This document shows positions 49,371 through 59,081 of a DNA stretch of 64,000 nucleotides, in pieces. Position numbers and translations under genes: made by a program. Under the pieces are notes generated by a model. It did not search any database. It was given only the letters and a program-made list of their open reading frames with translations, and was not told the origin of the DNA. The stretch comes from Cupriavidus sp. D39 (GTDB lineage: Bacteria; Pseudomonadota; Gammaproteobacteria; Burkholderiales; Burkholderiaceae), in the NCBI RefSeq assembly GCF_026627925.1, contig NZ_JAPNLE010000009.1:2356001-2420000 (forward strand), written 5' to 3'. Positions within the stretch are counted from its first letter, which is position 1. Each line of letters starts with the position of its first letter.

Positions 49371-50953
49371 CTATGACGCCTGCCATGACGCCTGCAGCGG
49401 CGCCAGCAAGGCATCCATGTCCAGGTGCGCGACGAGCGTATCGGCCAGGCGCTCGAGCGAGGCCTCGCGCAGCGCGGCCAGGTCGACGCCTTCGGCCCGC
49501 GCCAGCCCGGCCCAGCGCAGCAGCGCGCCGCAAGCCTCGGGCTGGTCGAACAGGCCGTGCACGTACGAGGCCAGCACCTGCCCGTCCTCCGATTGCGCGC
49601 CGTCCGGGCGCTCGCCTTCCAGCCATAGTGCCGGGCGCGCCAGCGCGGGGCCGGTGGTCACGCCCATATGGATTTCGTAGCCTTGCACGGCGGCATCGTC
49701 TAGCGCCAGCCGGCCGCTCACCACGCGCAGCTGCTTGTGCGGCGCCAGCACGGTGTCGTAGTCCAGCAGGCCAAAGCCCTCGCTGCTGCCGGGCGCGCCC
49801 TCGTTGCCGGCCGGGTCGTCCACCCGCCCCCCAGCATCTGCATGCCGCCGCAAACGCCGATGACCTTGCCGCCGTAGCGCAGGTGGCGCAGCAGGGCCGG
49901 CTCCCAGCCATTGGCGCGCAGGAAAGCCAGGTCGGCGCGCACGCTCTTGCTGCCCGGCAGCACGATCAGGTCCGCCGGCGGGATCGGCATGCCGGGGCCG
50001 ATAAAGCGCAGGTCCACCTGCGGATGCGCGCGCAGCGCATCGAAATCCGTGTGATTGGAAATGCGCGGCAGTACCGGCACGATCACCCGCAGCAACTCGC
50101 CTCGCTTGGCCGCCTGCGCGCCGATGATGGCGTCCTCGGCATCCAGGTGCAGGCCGTGCAGGTAGGGCAGCACGCCCAGCACGGGCTTGCCGGTGCGCGC
50201 CTCCATCCAGTCCAGCCCGGGCTGCAGCAGCGCGATATCGCCGCGGAAGCGGTTGATGATGAAGCCCGTGATGCGCGCGCGCTCCGACTCCGACAGGCAG
50301 TCCAGCGTGCCCACCAGGTGGGCGAACACGCCACCGCGATCGATGTCGGCCACCAGCACCACCGGGCAGTCCACCGCTTCGGCAAAGCCCATATTGGCGA
50401 TGTCGCGGTCGCGCAGGTTGATTTCCGCCGGACTGCCAGCGCCTTCCACCATCACCACCTCGTAGGCGCTCGACAGGCGCTGGTGCGAGGCCAGCACGGC
50501 CTGCATCGCCACCGGCTTGTAGGCGTGATAGGCACGCGCGTCCAGGTCCAGCCGCGCCTGGCCGTGGATGATGATTTGCGCGCCGGTATCGCTGCTGGGC
50601 TTGAGCAGCACCGGGTTCATATCGGTGTGCGGCGCCAGCCCGGCGGCAGCAGCCTGCAGGGCCTGGGCGCGTCCGATCTCGCCGCCGTCGGCGGTGACCG
50701 CACTGTTGAGCGCCATATTCTGCGGCTTGAACGGGACCACGCGTACGCCAGCGCGCGCCAGCACCCGGCACAGGCCGGCTACCAGGGTGCTCTTGCCCGC
50801 GTCGGAGGTGGTGCCCTGCACCATCAAGGTACCGCGCAAGCCACCCGGCGGTGCCGCGCCAACGGCTTCAGGAAGATTTTTGCATCGTGGGATTATCGCA
50901 TCGGCGCCCCGCGGCACAGCCTGCGCGCTGGCTATTGCGGGCGTGCGATCCAT
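49371..50953 (-). CDS. cobQ: Cobyric acid synthase CobQ, split by a frameshift
   Basis: Amidates four carboxyl groups of adenosylcobyrinic diamide to give cobyric acid. Starts: ATG 50953 is the only ATG keeping the first strand; TTG 50839 ([16 protein letters not shown]) is a good alternative of about 489 residues. N-terminal ATPase domain with GTTSDAGKS and [13 protein letters not shown]. The C-terminal glutaminase domain has [13 protein letters not shown] with its nucleophile. There the as-read frame fails; the other frame continues [20 protein letters not shown] to 49371. One extra G in the GGGGGG run (plus CCCCCC at 49827-49832) restores GGRVDDPAG and a complete protein. Confidence 0.9.
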
Positions 50954-50977
50954 GGATGCGCCCGCTACAATACCCGG

Positions 50978-51694
50978 ATGACCCCGGTCAACGCTTCCGC
51001 CACCGCCACCGCCACCGAGCCCGCCAGCGCAGCCAGCCATGCGCCGGCCAGCGAACGCTCGCCCCAGGCCGCAGCCGTGCCGCACGCCGCTGCCAACCCC
51101 GGCCGCGCGCGCCAGCTCACGCTGGTGCTGGGCGGCGCGCGCTCCGGCAAGAGCCACTTTGCCGAGCAGATGGCCACCGACCATGCCGCTGCCACCGGCG
51201 GCCCCGTTACCTATATCGCAACCGCGCGCCACGACCAGGACAGCGCCGACGAAGAGATGGAGGTGCGCATCGCGCTGCACCGCGCCCGGCGCCCGGCCGA
51301 GTGGGGCCTGGTCGAGGCGCCGCTGCATCTGGCGGATGCGCTATATGCCCACGCCACCCACGATGGCTGCATCCTGGTCGACTGCGTCACGCTGTGGCTC
51401 AACAACCTGCTGTTCCTCGATGCGCGCAGTTATCCCGAGCATGGCCTGGTAACGCCGCCGGCCGCCTTCACCGAGGAAATCGACGCGCTGCTGTCAGCGC
51501 TGCCCACCCTGCCCGGCCATGTGATCCTGGTCTCCAACGAAATCGGCTTCGGCGTGGTGCCGATGGGCGCCATCACCCGCTTCTATGTCGACGAGCTGGG
51601 CCGCCTGAACCAGAAGCTGGCCGCCGCCGCGGACCGCGTGCGCCTGCTGGTGGCCGGCATCCCTGTCAGCGTGAAAGGCGCCGGCCCGGCGTGA
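50978..51694 (+). CDS. cobU: Adenosylcobinamide kinase / adenosylcobinamide-phosphate guanylyltransferase
   Basis: Bifunctional enzyme that phosphorylates adenosylcobinamide and attaches GMP. 238 residues. After an Ala/Thr-rich N-terminal extension of about 45 residues comes the P-loop [10 protein letters not shown] (52-59). Then follow [33 protein letters not shown] and [13 protein letters not shown]. The stop overlaps cobD by one base (TGATG). First of four plus-strand cobalamin genes, divergent from cobQ. Confidence 0.95.
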   Translation: MTPVNASATATATEPASAASHAPASERSPQAAAVPHAAANPGRARQLTLVLGGARSGKSHFAEQMATDHAAATGGPVTYIATARHDQDSADEEMEVRIALHRARRPAEWGLVEAPLHLADALYAHATHDGCILVDCVTLWLNNLLFLDARSYPEHGLVTPPAAFTEEIDALLSALPTLPGHVILVSNEIGFGVVPMGAITRFYVDELGRLNQKLAAAADRVRLLVAGIPVSVKGAGPA

Positions 51695-52689
51695 TGTCTT
51701 CGCTGTCGTGGCTGTCTTCATGGTGGCCGTTTCCCCTATTCAGCTGGCAGGCCTGCGTGGCCGCTGCCGTGGCCGGCGTGTTGCTGGACCAATGGCTGGG
51801 CGAGCCGCGCCGCTGGCATCCGCTGGTTGGCTTCGGCCGCCTTGCGGCTGCACTTGAACGCCGCCTGAACCACGGCGGCGCGCCGCTGCGCCAGCGGCTC
51901 ACCGGCCTGGCCGCCTGGGCGCTGATGGTGCTGGTGCCGGCTGCGCTGGCCGCCCTGCTGGTGCACGCTGCCGCGCAGCTCAGCGCGGTGCTGGCGTGGC
52001 TGCTGCAAGCGCTGGCACTCTACGCGGCACTGGGCGCGCGCAGCCTGGCCCAGCATATCGCGCCGATCGCCACGGCGCTAGCGCAAGGCAATCTTGCCGA
52101 GGCGCGCCAGTTGACAGCACGCATCGTCTCGCGCGACACCACCGACGCGGATACCGAAGCGCTGGCCCGCGCCGCCTGCGAATCGGCGCTGGAGAATGGC
52201 AACGACGCCATCTTCGGCGCCTTGTTCTGGTTCCTGGTGGGCGGCGCGCCGGTTGTGATCGCCTATCGCCTTGCCAACACGCTGGACGCGATGTGGGGCT
52301 ACCGCACGCCGCGCCTCGTGTATTTCGGCTGGGCGGCTGCGCGGCTTGACGACGTGCTCAACCTGGCGCCCGCCCGCCTGACCGCGCTCTCGTACGCGCT
52401 GCTCGGGCGCACCGCCCAGGCGCTGCGCTGCTGGCGCGCGCAGGCGCCAGCGTGGTCCAGCCCCAACGCGGGCCCGGTCATGGCGGCCGGCGCCGGCGCC
52501 GTCGGCGTGGCGCTGGGCGGCCCCGCCCGCTACCACGGCGAGTGGGAGCAGCGTCCGCCGCTGGGCATGGGGCACGCGCCCGGCGCGGCCGATGTGCACG
52601 CCTGCCTGCGCCTGGTTCAACGCACGCTGTGGCTATGGCTGGCCGCCGCCGGCGCCAGCGCCGCTCTCCTCCACTACGGCATCGCATGA
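51694..52689 (+). CDS. cobD: Adenosylcobinamide-phosphate synthase (CbiB/CobD)
   Basis: Membrane enzyme attaching the aminopropanol phosphate arm to adenosylcobyric acid. 331 residues with several hydrophobic helices. [20 protein letters not shown] is the family opening. [20 protein letters not shown] and [20 protein letters not shown] are the conserved core, and [19 protein letters not shown] follows. Start overlaps the cobU stop, and the end overlaps the cobC start by four bases. Confidence 0.95.
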   Translation: MSSLSWLSSWWPFPLFSWQACVAAAVAGVLLDQWLGEPRRWHPLVGFGRLAAALERRLNHGGAPLRQRLTGLAAWALMVLVPAALAALLVHAAAQLSAVLAWLLQALALYAALGARSLAQHIAPIATALAQGNLAEARQLTARIVSRDTTDADTEALARAACESALENGNDAIFGALFWFLVGGAPVVIAYRLANTLDAMWGYRTPRLVYFGWAAARLDDVLNLAPARLTALSYALLGRTAQALRCWRAQAPAWSSPNAGPVMAAGAGAVGVALGGPARYHGEWEQRPPLGMGHAPGAADVHACLRLVQRTLWLWLAAAGASAALLHYGIA

Positions 52690-53843
52690 GTACTCCGATC
52701 CGCCACGGCGGCGACCTGCTCGCCGCCGCGCGCCGCCATGGCCGCCCCGTCGAAGACTGGCTCGATCTTTCCACCGGCATCAACCCGGACGGCTACCCCG
52801 TGCCCGCCCTGCCCGCCGACGCGTGGCTGCGGCTGCCGCAGGACGACGACGGTCTGGCGGAACTAGCCGCGCAGGCCTACGGCGCACCGCGCGCCCTGCC
52901 GGTGGCCGGCTCGCAGGCCGCCATCCGCACCTTGCCGCAACTGCTCAAGCCCGGACGCGTTGGCGTGGCGGTGCAGGGATACAGCGAATACGCACCCGCC
53001 TTCGCGCGCGCAGGGCATGAGGTAGTGCCGCTCGCGGAGACGGATTTCGTCCGTGCGGACCTGGCCGCGCAACTTGACCACCTTGTGGTGGTGAACCCGA
53101 ACAACCCAACCGGGCGCACCCTCGCGCAGGCCACGCTGCGGGCATGGCACGCGGATCTCGCCGCCCGCGGCGGCACGCTGCTGCTTGACGAAGCCTTCAT
53201 GGATTGCACGCCCGAGCGCTCGCTGGCCGCGCTGGCGGATCGCCCCGGCCTGGTGGTGCTGCGCTCGCTAGGCAAGTTCTACGGCCTGGCCGGCGTGCGC
53301 TGCGGCTTTGTGCTGGCCGAGCCCGCGTTGCTGGCCGCGCTGGCCGAGCAGCTCGGGCACTGGACCGTGGCCGGCCCGGCGCGCGCGGTGGCGCGCCTGG
53401 CCCTGGCCGATCGCGCCTGGCAGGCAGCAGCACGTGAACGCCTGCAACAAGCCGGCATCCGGCTCGCGACGCTGCTGCGCAAGCACGGCCTGACGCCCGT
53501 GGGGCGCCCCTTGTTCAGCTGGGTGCCGAATGCCGATGCGGCGCGCCTGCACGAGGCCCTGGCGCGGCAAGGCGTGTGGACGCGGCTGTTCGACGCGCCG
53601 GCGGGCATCCCTGGCGTATTGCCGAGCCTGCGCCTGGGTTTGCCACCAGCGCAGGAGTCAGCATGGCAACGGCTCGATGCGGCACTGGCCCAAGCCCAGG
53701 CAACAATGCGCTCCGACACAAGCCCCTTTCCAGCTAAACCCGATGACGCCTACCTCGTTCACTGCCCGTGCCCTGCTGGTCCTCACCACACTGCTGGGCA
53801 GCGGCCTTTGCAGCCAAGCCGGCGCCGCCGTTTCGGTGGTTGA
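52686..53843 (+). CDS. cobC: Threonine-phosphate decarboxylase (CobC/CobD type)
   Basis: PLP enzyme making (R)-1-amino-2-propanol phosphate from threonine phosphate, the arm used by the preceding enzyme. 385 residues as read. The N-terminus [20 protein letters not shown] and [12 protein letters not shown] are diagnostic. [12 protein letters not shown] and the PLP lysine in [18 protein letters not shown] mark the fold-type I core. The end is odd: the frame runs 101 bp into btuF as shadow sequence. One more base near the CCCC run at 53723-53726 would stop it at TAA 53735-53737, giving about 350 residues, the normal length. Confidence 0.92.
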   Translation: MSTPIRHGGDLLAAARRHGRPVEDWLDLSTGINPDGYPVPALPADAWLRLPQDDDGLAELAAQAYGAPRALPVAGSQAAIRTLPQLLKPGRVGVAVQGYSEYAPAFARAGHEVVPLAETDFVRADLAAQLDHLVVVNPNNPTGRTLAQATLRAWHADLAARGGTLLLDEAFMDCTPERSLAALADRPGLVVLRSLGKFYGLAGVRCGFVLAEPALLAALAEQLGHWTVAGPARAVARLALADRAWQAAARERLQQAGIRLATLLRKHGLTPVGRPLFSWVPNADAARLHEALARQGVWTRLFDAPAGIPGVLPSLRLGLPPAQESAWQRLDAALAQAQATMRSDTSPFPAKPDDAYLVHCPCPAGPHHTAGQRPLQPSRRRRFGG

Positions 53844-54666
53844 CGACGCCGGCCAGACGGTCACGCTGGACCAGCCCGCACGCCGCGTGATCTCGCTCGC
53901 GCCGCACGTCACCGAAATGCTCTACGCCGCCGGCGGCGGCGCGCGCATCGTCGGCACCGTCAGCTACAGCGACTACCCGCCGCAAGCACGCGACATCCCG
54001 CGAGTCGGCGACAACAAGGCACTGGATCTCGAACGCATCGCGGCGCTCAAGCCAGACCTGATCGTCGTGTGGCGCCACGGCAATGCGCAGAAGCAAACCG
54101 ACCGCCTGCGCGCGCTCGGCCTGCCGCTGTTCTACAGCGAGCCGCGCAAGCTCGAAGGCATCCCCAGCAATATCGAGAGAATGGGCGTGCTGCTCGGCAC
54201 CGAGCCCACCGCCAACAGCGCCGCCAACAGCTTCCGCCAGCAGATCGACAAGCTGCGCCAGACCTACGCGGCGCGCCCGCCGGTGACCGTGTTCTACCAG
54301 GTATGGCAGCAACCGCTGATGACACTCAGCGGCCAGCACCTGATCAGCGACGTGCTCGCGCTATGCGGCGGGCGCAACCTCTTCGCCAACGAAGCGCTGC
54401 TGGTGCCCACGGTATCGGTGGAAGCCGTGGTAGCCGGCAACCCGGAAGTGATGATGACCGCCAGCATGGGCGCAACCCGCTCCGACCGCCCGCTGCCCGA
54501 CTTCGCCATGTGGGAACGCTGGAAACAGGTAACGGCCGTGTCGCGCGGCAACCTCTACGCCATCGACGGCGACCTGGTCAACCGGGCAGGCCCACGCATC
54601 GCGCAAGGCGCGGAAGTCGTGTGCAAGGACTTGGACAACGCGCGGCGGAAACGGCCGGCGCAGTAG
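53743..54666 (+). CDS. btuF: Cobalamin-binding periplasmic protein (BtuF type)
   Basis: 307 residues. Signal peptide (about residues 1-29, ending SQAGAA) and a two-lobe solute-binding fold: [35 protein letters not shown] and VGDNKALDLERIAALKPDLI. Delivers corrinoids to the BtuCD transporter encoded on the opposite strand. Start ATG 53743 is by far the best; it lies inside the cobC frame as read. No riboswitch is seen before the cobU-btuF run. Confidence 0.92.
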   Translation: MTPTSFTARALLVLTTLLGSGLCSQAGAAVSVVDDAGQTVTLDQPARRVISLAPHVTEMLYAAGGGARIVGTVSYSDYPPQARDIPRVGDNKALDLERIAALKPDLIVVWRHGNAQKQTDRLRALGLPLFYSEPRKLEGIPSNIERMGVLLGTEPTANSAANSFRQQIDKLRQTYAARPPVTVFYQVWQQPLMTLSGQHLISDVLALCGGRNLFANEALLVPTVSVEAVVAGNPEVMMTASMGATRSDRPLPDFAMWERWKQVTAVSRGNLYAIDGDLVNRAGPRIAQGAEVVCKDLDNARRKRPAQ

Positions 54667-54731
54667 GCGTAAGAAAGGTCAAGGGTCAGGCCTGAGATCT
54701 CGTACTTGACGAACGCCCGCCCTCTCCCCGG

Positions 54732-54757
54732 CCCCTCTCCCGCAAGCGGGAGAGGGG
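54732..54757. repeat. CCCCTCTCCC hairpin repeat, copy B
   Basis: CCCCTCTCCCG / CGGGAGAGGGG with CAAG loop at 54743-54746, preceded by CGCCCGCCCTCTCCCCGGC. Matches copy A at 2500-2525 except that the loop-closing pair is G-C instead of A-T. Lies between convergent btuF and the phosphatase gene. Confidence 0.75.
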
Positions 54758-54799
54758 AGCCAACCAGCGGGAGCAGAAACGACATCGTCAGACAACAAT

Positions 54800-54984
54800 T
54801 CGGTGTAGCCGTGATACCCGCCCGAGGGGCGGGCATCACCCAAGCGCGATGCGAAGCGAGCCGTGAAGGTGTGCCAAGGCCGTATGGGGCGCCTCGGGAT
54901 TCGGCGAAAAGAGCGGAAAAGAGGGACCCATGTCTGAGTATCGCCTTAAGGCGATGCGAGTTTGGGTCCCGGCCGCTCTTTTCG
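54800..54984. repeat. 185-bp dispersed structured repeat, copy 2
   Basis: Same unit as 46311-46495. Here the palindrome is longer, because CTCGGGATTCG before AAAAGAGCGG is matched by CGAATCCCGAG after CCGCTCTTTT, giving arms of about 25 bp with one mismatch. After it come a CCTACTTTTTT / AAAAAAGTAGG hairpin and GCAGTTGCAGTT runs to about 55118. Copy 1 lacks that middle segment. The right part overlaps the 3' end of the phosphatase reading frame. Confidence 0.82.
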
Positions 54985-55719
54985 TCGAATCCCGAGGGGT
55001 GTCGCCCCATCCTGCGCGCCTTTTTGCCTACTTTTTTGGCAAGACAAAAAAGTAGGTCGCCGCCCCGCAGGGGTGGTGAAACTGCTTTTGACTTTAAGCA
55101 GTTGCAGTTGCAGTTGCGGGCAGTCATCACCCAACGCCCTCAACCTCAAACCCGATTCCACCACCGCAACCGCGGCCCCCCCACCCAGCGTAAACCGACA
55201 ACTCGCCCCAAAGCCAAGATCCCACCCCAGCGTAGTAGCCAGCGGCACGCCAAGCCAATGCGCAGCCAGCATACGCATCGGCCCCGCATGAGCAACAACC
55301 CACAGCCGGTCCGGGGCATCCACCGGCAAGGCATCCGCCCAAGCCGCCACACGCGCCATGGCCTCCGCTACAGTCTCGCCCCCATGGGGCCGCGCATGCA
55401 ACAGATCGGCAGCCCACGCATCCAGCTCGGCGCGCGGCACCGCGTCCCAGGCGTGGCCTTCCCACCGGCCAAAATCGAGTTCGCGCAACTGGGCATCGGC
55501 TTGCGGCACCACCCCCAAATCCCGCGCCAGTAAATCAGCCGTAGCGCGAGCCCGCGCCATCGTGCTGCAAACAATGCGTTGCGGCGCGAGGCCATCGAGT
55601 GCCAGCAACATGCGAGCAGGCTCGGGCAATACGGGCTGAGCCAACGGCAGGTCAAGCGCGCCGTAGCAGATCCCCTGCGCAACCTCAGGCGCCGCGTGGC
55701 GGATCAGGACCAGGTCCAT
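54946..55719 (-). CDS. Alpha-ribazole phosphatase-type histidine phosphatase, tail read from repeat
   Basis: Removes phosphate from alpha-ribazole phosphate or cobalamin phosphate in late cobalamin assembly (the CobC phosphatase of enterobacteria, not the decarboxylase at 52686). 257 residues as read. The catalytic start MDLVLIRHAAPEVAQGICYG has the RHG-type histidine. CSTMARARATADLLA, LRELDFGRWEGHAWD and VVAHAGPMRMLAAHWLGVPL follow. The real domain ends about residue 205; the last 50 residues (LQLQLL onward) are encoded by the dispersed repeat and have no family match. ATG 55719 overlaps cobS by 16 bp. Confidence 0.88.
   Translation of the reverse strand: MDLVLIRHAAPEVAQGICYGALDLPLAQPVLPEPARMLLALDGLAPQRIVCSTMARARATADLLARDLGVVPQADAQLRELDFGRWEGHAWDAVPRAELDAWAADLLHARPHGGETVAEAMARVAAWADALPVDAPDRLWVVAHAGPMRMLAAHWLGVPLATTLGWDLGFGASCRFTLGGGAAVAVVESGLRLRALGDDCPQLQLQLLKVKSSFTTPAGRRPTFLSCQKSRQKGAQDGATPLGIRRKERPGPKLASP
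55026..55057. repeat. T/A-tract hairpin within the repeat region
   Basis: GCCTACTTTTTT / AAAAAAGTAGG around a GGCAAGAC loop. Its T and A tracts would let it act as a terminator in either direction. It falls inside the extended C-terminal frame of the minus-strand phosphatase gene. Confidence 0.6.
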
Positions 55720-56468
55720 GCCGCCGCCACGAGATAGATCAACAACTCGGCCAGTTGCTGCGCCATGCCAAGGCAGTCGCCCGTGTAACCGCCAATGCGG
55801 CGAACAAAGTAGCGCCCCAGCAAAAAGCGCAGCACCACCAACGCAACGATCACCACAGCGGCAAACAGCGGCGACACCAGCAACAGGGGCAACGCGCCGC
55901 AAAGCAGCGTGAAACCCAGTCCGATGCCGGACAGCCGCTGCGCCACCGGCTTGGCCTTGCCCTCGGCGCGTACATAGTCCAGCGTGGCAAGATAGCTCAC
56001 CGCCATAGCGCGGCTGGCCGCATGCGCAGCCACCAGCACCAGCAGCAACTCCACGATGCCGCTATGCGCGGCAATCGCCACCAGCAGTTGCCACTTCAGC
56101 AGCAGCGCCACCACCAGCGCGATGGCACCGAAGGCGCCGATGCGCGAGTCGTGCATGATGCGCAGCACATCCTCGCGCCGGTAGCCGCCGCCGAAAGCAT
56201 CCACGCAGTCGGCCAGGCCGTCTTCGTGGAAAGCGCCGGTAGCCAGCAGCGTCACGGCCATGCCCAGCAGCAAGGCCACGCCCGGCGGCCACCATTGCAG
56301 CGCGCCCCAGCTAGCCAGCGCGCCAAGCACGCCGACCAGCAAGCCCACCAGCGGGAAATAGCGCGCCGCCGCATTCAGGTAGTGCGGCGCAAAGCCGACC
56401 CAGCGCGGCACCGGCACCCGCGTGAAGTAGCCGACGGCGGTCAGGAAGTAGCGAAGTTCGTCGAGCAT
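55704..56468 (-). CDS. cobS: Adenosylcobinamide-GDP ribazoletransferase (cobalamin synthase)
   Basis: Joins adenosylcobinamide-GDP with alpha-ribazole (phosphate), the last assembly step. 254-residue membrane protein with five to seven hydrophobic helices. RYFLTAVGYFTRVPVPRWVG is the expected opening. GAFHEDGLADCVDAFGGGYR and EDVLRIMHDSRIGAFGAIAL hold the conserved acidic residues; GGYTGDCLGMAQQLAELLIY is near the end. Starts 43 bp after the cobT stop. Confidence 0.95.
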   Translation of the reverse strand: MLDELRYFLTAVGYFTRVPVPRWVGFAPHYLNAAARYFPLVGLLVGVLGALASWGALQWWPPGVALLLGMAVTLLATGAFHEDGLADCVDAFGGGYRREDVLRIMHDSRIGAFGAIALVVALLLKWQLLVAIAAHSGIVELLLVLVAAHAASRAMAVSYLATLDYVRAEGKAKPVAQRLSGIGLGFTLLCGALPLLLVSPLFAAVVIVALVVLRFLLGRYFVRRIGGYTGDCLGMAQQLAELLIYLVAAAWTWS

Positions 56469-56511
56469 GGGCCGGGTGGGTTGGGCGAAGTAGCCGGAGC
56501 GCTACCGCAGT

Positions 56512-57552
56512 CTACGCCGACGCGGTGCTGACGCCGGCGGCGCCGAAGGTGGCCATCTCGCGCAGGAAGGCCGCGGCCGATGCCACCAGCGGATAGGCCA
56601 GCGCGGCGCCGGTGCCTTCGCCCAGGCGCAGGTCCAGTGCCAGCAGCGGCTGCGCGCCGAAGTGTTCCAGCAAGCGCCGGTGGCCGTGCTCGTGCGAGCA
56701 ATGCGAGAACACGCAGTACGCGAGCACCTCGGGCGCGAGACGCTGCGCCGCCAGCAGCGCGGCCGACGCGATAAAGCCATCAACCAGGATCACCATGCGG
56801 CTGGCGGCCGCGGCCAGGAACGCGCCAGTCATCATGGCGATCTCGAAGCCGCCGAAGGCGGCCAGTACGTCGAGCGGTTCCACGGCGTCGGCGTGCAGCG
56901 CCAGCGCCTGCGCCAGCACCGCGCGCTTGCGCGCCAGGCCCGCGTCGTCCAGGCCGGTGCCGCGGCCGATGCAATCCTCAATCGGTGTATCGGTAAGCCG
57001 GCTCACCAGGCACACGGCCGACGAGGTATTGGCAATGCCCATCTCGCCGAAGCCGATCACGTTGCTGCCCAGCTGGCCGTGGCGCAGCACGCGCGCCATG
57101 CCGGCGGTGAGCGCCGCCTGCACCTGCTCCGCGCTCATGGCGCGCTCAAAGGCAAAATTGCGCGTGCCTGCCGCGATGCGGCAGTTGACCAGCCCGGGCG
57201 CGGACGGCAGCGGCGCGCGCACGCCCGCGTCCACCACCTCCAGCGCCAGCCCGTGCAGGCGCGAGAACACATTGATGGCGGCGCCGCCGGCCAGGAAGTT
57301 GAGCACCATCTGCGCCGTGACCTCGGCCGGATAGGCGCTCACGCCGGCATCGGCCACGCCATGGTCGCCAGCGAACACGATCACCGCGGGACGCTTGAGC
57401 TCAGGCGTGCCGCTGCCGGTGATCAGGCCGATCTGCAAGGCCAGGTCCTCGAGCCGGCCGAGCGCGCCGAGCGGCTTGGTCTTGGCATCGATGGCGGCTT
57501 GCAGGGTCGAGCGCAAGGAGACGTCTAGCGGGGCAATGGCGGGCAACTGCAT
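56512..57552 (-). CDS. cobT: Nicotinate-nucleotide--dimethylbenzimidazole phosphoribosyltransferase
   Basis: Activates dimethylbenzimidazole to alpha-ribazole phosphate. 346 residues from ATG 57552 (MQLPAIAPLD); the longer frame to 57651 reads through the end of cobO. KTKPLGALGRLEDLALQIGL, VFAGDHGVADAGVSAYPAEV and GFGEMGIANTSSA are hallmark stretches. The catalytic glutamate lies in LRLGEGTGAALA. No dimethylbenzimidazole synthesis gene (bluB) is in the window. Confidence 0.96.
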   Translation of the reverse strand: MQLPAIAPLDVSLRSTLQAAIDAKTKPLGALGRLEDLALQIGLITGSGTPELKRPAVIVFAGDHGVADAGVSAYPAEVTAQMVLNFLAGGAAINVFSRLHGLALEVVDAGVRAPLPSAPGLVNCRIAAGTRNFAFERAMSAEQVQAALTAGMARVLRHGQLGSNVIGFGEMGIANTSSAVCLVSRLTDTPIEDCIGRGTGLDDAGLARKRAVLAQALALHADAVEPLDVLAAFGGFEIAMMTGAFLAAAASRMVILVDGFIASAALLAAQRLAPEVLAYCVFSHCSHEHGHRRLLEHFGAQPLLALDLRLGEGTGAALAYPLVASAAAFLREMATFGAAGVSTASA

Positions 57553-57604
57553 GGTGTTTCTTGGTGATTCTTGATGAAGATTCGCTGGAACAAGCATAGA
57601 CGTT

Positions 57605-58247
57605 TTACATCTCGACGCCACGTTGGGCCTTGATGCCTTGCTGGAAGGCATGCTTGACCGGCGTCATGTCCGTCACGGTATCCGCCGCCTCGATCAGCGC
57701 GGGCGGTGCGCCGCGGCCGGTGATGACCACGTGCTGCATCGGCGGGCGGGCGCGCAGGTCGGCGATGACGGTGTCCACATCGAGGTAGTGCAGCTTGAGC
57801 GCGATATTGAGCTCGTCCAGCAGGACCAGTCCGATCGACGGGTCGCGCAGCAGCGAGGCGCGCCACCTCCCACGCGGCCTGGGCCTTGGCCACGTCGCGC
57901 GCGCGGTCCTGGGTTTCCCAGGTGTAGCCCTCGCCCATCACGTGGAAGGCGCATTGCTCCGGAAAGCGCCGCAGGAACAGTTCCTCGCCGCTGGGAATCG
58001 CGCCCTTGATGAATTGCACCACGCCGGCCTGCATGCCATGGCCTAGCGCACGCACCACCATGCCAAAGCCGGAGCTGGACTTGCCCTTGCCGTTGCCGGT
58101 GGTGATGACGATCACGCCGCGCTCGTCCTGCGCAGCGGCAATCTTGGCATCCACGACATCCTTCTTGCGCACCATGCGCGCCTTGTGGCGGTCGTCGCGG
58201 GCGGCGTCTTCCGACGTGGAAGTCTCAAAGGCTTTGGGTTCAGTCAT
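57605..58247 (-). CDS. cobO: Cob(I)yrinic acid a,c-diamide adenosyltransferase CobO, frameshifted
   Basis: Adds the adenosyl group to cobalt. From ATG 58247 the frame shows the ATP loop VIVITTGNGKGKSSSGFGM, GVVQFIKGAIPSGEELFLRR and TWETQDRARDVAKAQAAWEV. It then goes wrong at VARLAAARPVD. In the next frame the family sequence resumes as LLRDPSIGLVLLDELNIALK, PPMQHVVITGRGAPPALIEA and ends KAQRGVEM at 57605. Removing one base near 57857-57858 (plus GG) gives an unbroken 213-residue protein. Unlike the other breaks in the window this is an inserted base. As read, the frame instead runs on to 57525. Overlaps btuD by 8 bp. Confidence 0.88.
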
Positions 58248-59076
58248 GTTGGGTTCCGTCTGGTTCGGGGGAATGCGCCCCATCGGCAATCAGCGCGGTA
58301 TGGCGGCCGTCGCTCACGCTGACAATGGGCGTGCGCAGCGCGTGCGAGCAATGCGCGGGGGTCAGGACCTGCGCCGCCAGGCCGTGCAGGCAGAGGCCAT
58401 CCTCTGCCAGCAGCAAAGCATGGGTCGCGTAGCGCCGCGCCAGGTTAAGGTCATGCAGGATCACCACGATGGCATGGCGGCCCGCGCGTGCCAGCCGGGC
58501 CAGGGTTTCCAGCACCATGATCTGGTGGCGCAGGTCAAGGTGGGCGGCGGGTTCGTCCAGCATCAACAGCGGCGCCTGTTGCGCGAGCGTGGCGGCCAGC
58601 GAAACGCGCTGGCGCTCGCCGCCGGACAGGGTCAGCACATCGCGCCCGGCCAGCGCATCGAGATCCATCTCGCGCATCACCGCGGCGACCACCGCGTCGT
58701 CCTCGCGGCCGGCCCAGCCCCAGCCTGACAGATGGGGGTGACGGCCTACCGCCACGGCGTCGCGCACCGACATGGAGAAGGTGTCGTGCACCGCCTGCGG
58801 CAGGTAGGCGCGGCGCAATGCCAGGGCAGCGGGCGGCGTCTCCAGCGGCGCGCGGCCATCCAGCAGCACCACGCCGCCGTCCGGCTTGCGCAGGCCGGCC
58901 AGCACCGACATCAGCGTGGATTTGCCGACGCCGTTCGGGCCCACGATGCACCACAGCTCGCCCGCCTGCATGGACAGGCTCAGCCCATCTAGCAATGAGC
59001 GTGCGCCGGCGCGCAGCTGCAAGGACTGCAGCACCAGTGGCGGACAGGGGGTGACGGGTTCGTTCCAGGTCGGCAT
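58240..59076 (-). CDS. btuD: Cobalamin ABC transporter ATP-binding protein
   Basis: 278 residues. Walker A GPNGVGKST (46-54), the Q-loop in LPQAVHDTFSMSVRDAVAVG, ABC signature LSGGERQRVSLA, Walker B PLLMLDEPAAHLDLRH and switch histidine in VVILHDLNLARR. The FecE/BtuD-type domain powers the BtuC permease encoded just upstream (5 bp gap). Substrate assignment comes from the riboswitch and neighbours. Confidence 0.93.
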   Translation of the reverse strand: MPTWNEPVTPCPPLVLQSLQLRAGARSLLDGLSLSMQAGELWCIVGPNGVGKSTLMSVLAGLRKPDGGVVLLDGRAPLETPPAALALRRAYLPQAVHDTFSMSVRDAVAVGRHPHLSGWGWAGREDDAVVAAVMREMDLDALAGRDVLTLSGGERQRVSLAATLAQQAPLLMLDEPAAHLDLRHQIMVLETLARLARAGRHAIVVILHDLNLARRYATHALLLAEDGLCLHGLAAQVLTPAHCSHALRTPIVSVSDGRHTALIADGAHSPEPDGTQHD

Positions 59077-59081
59077 AGGGA

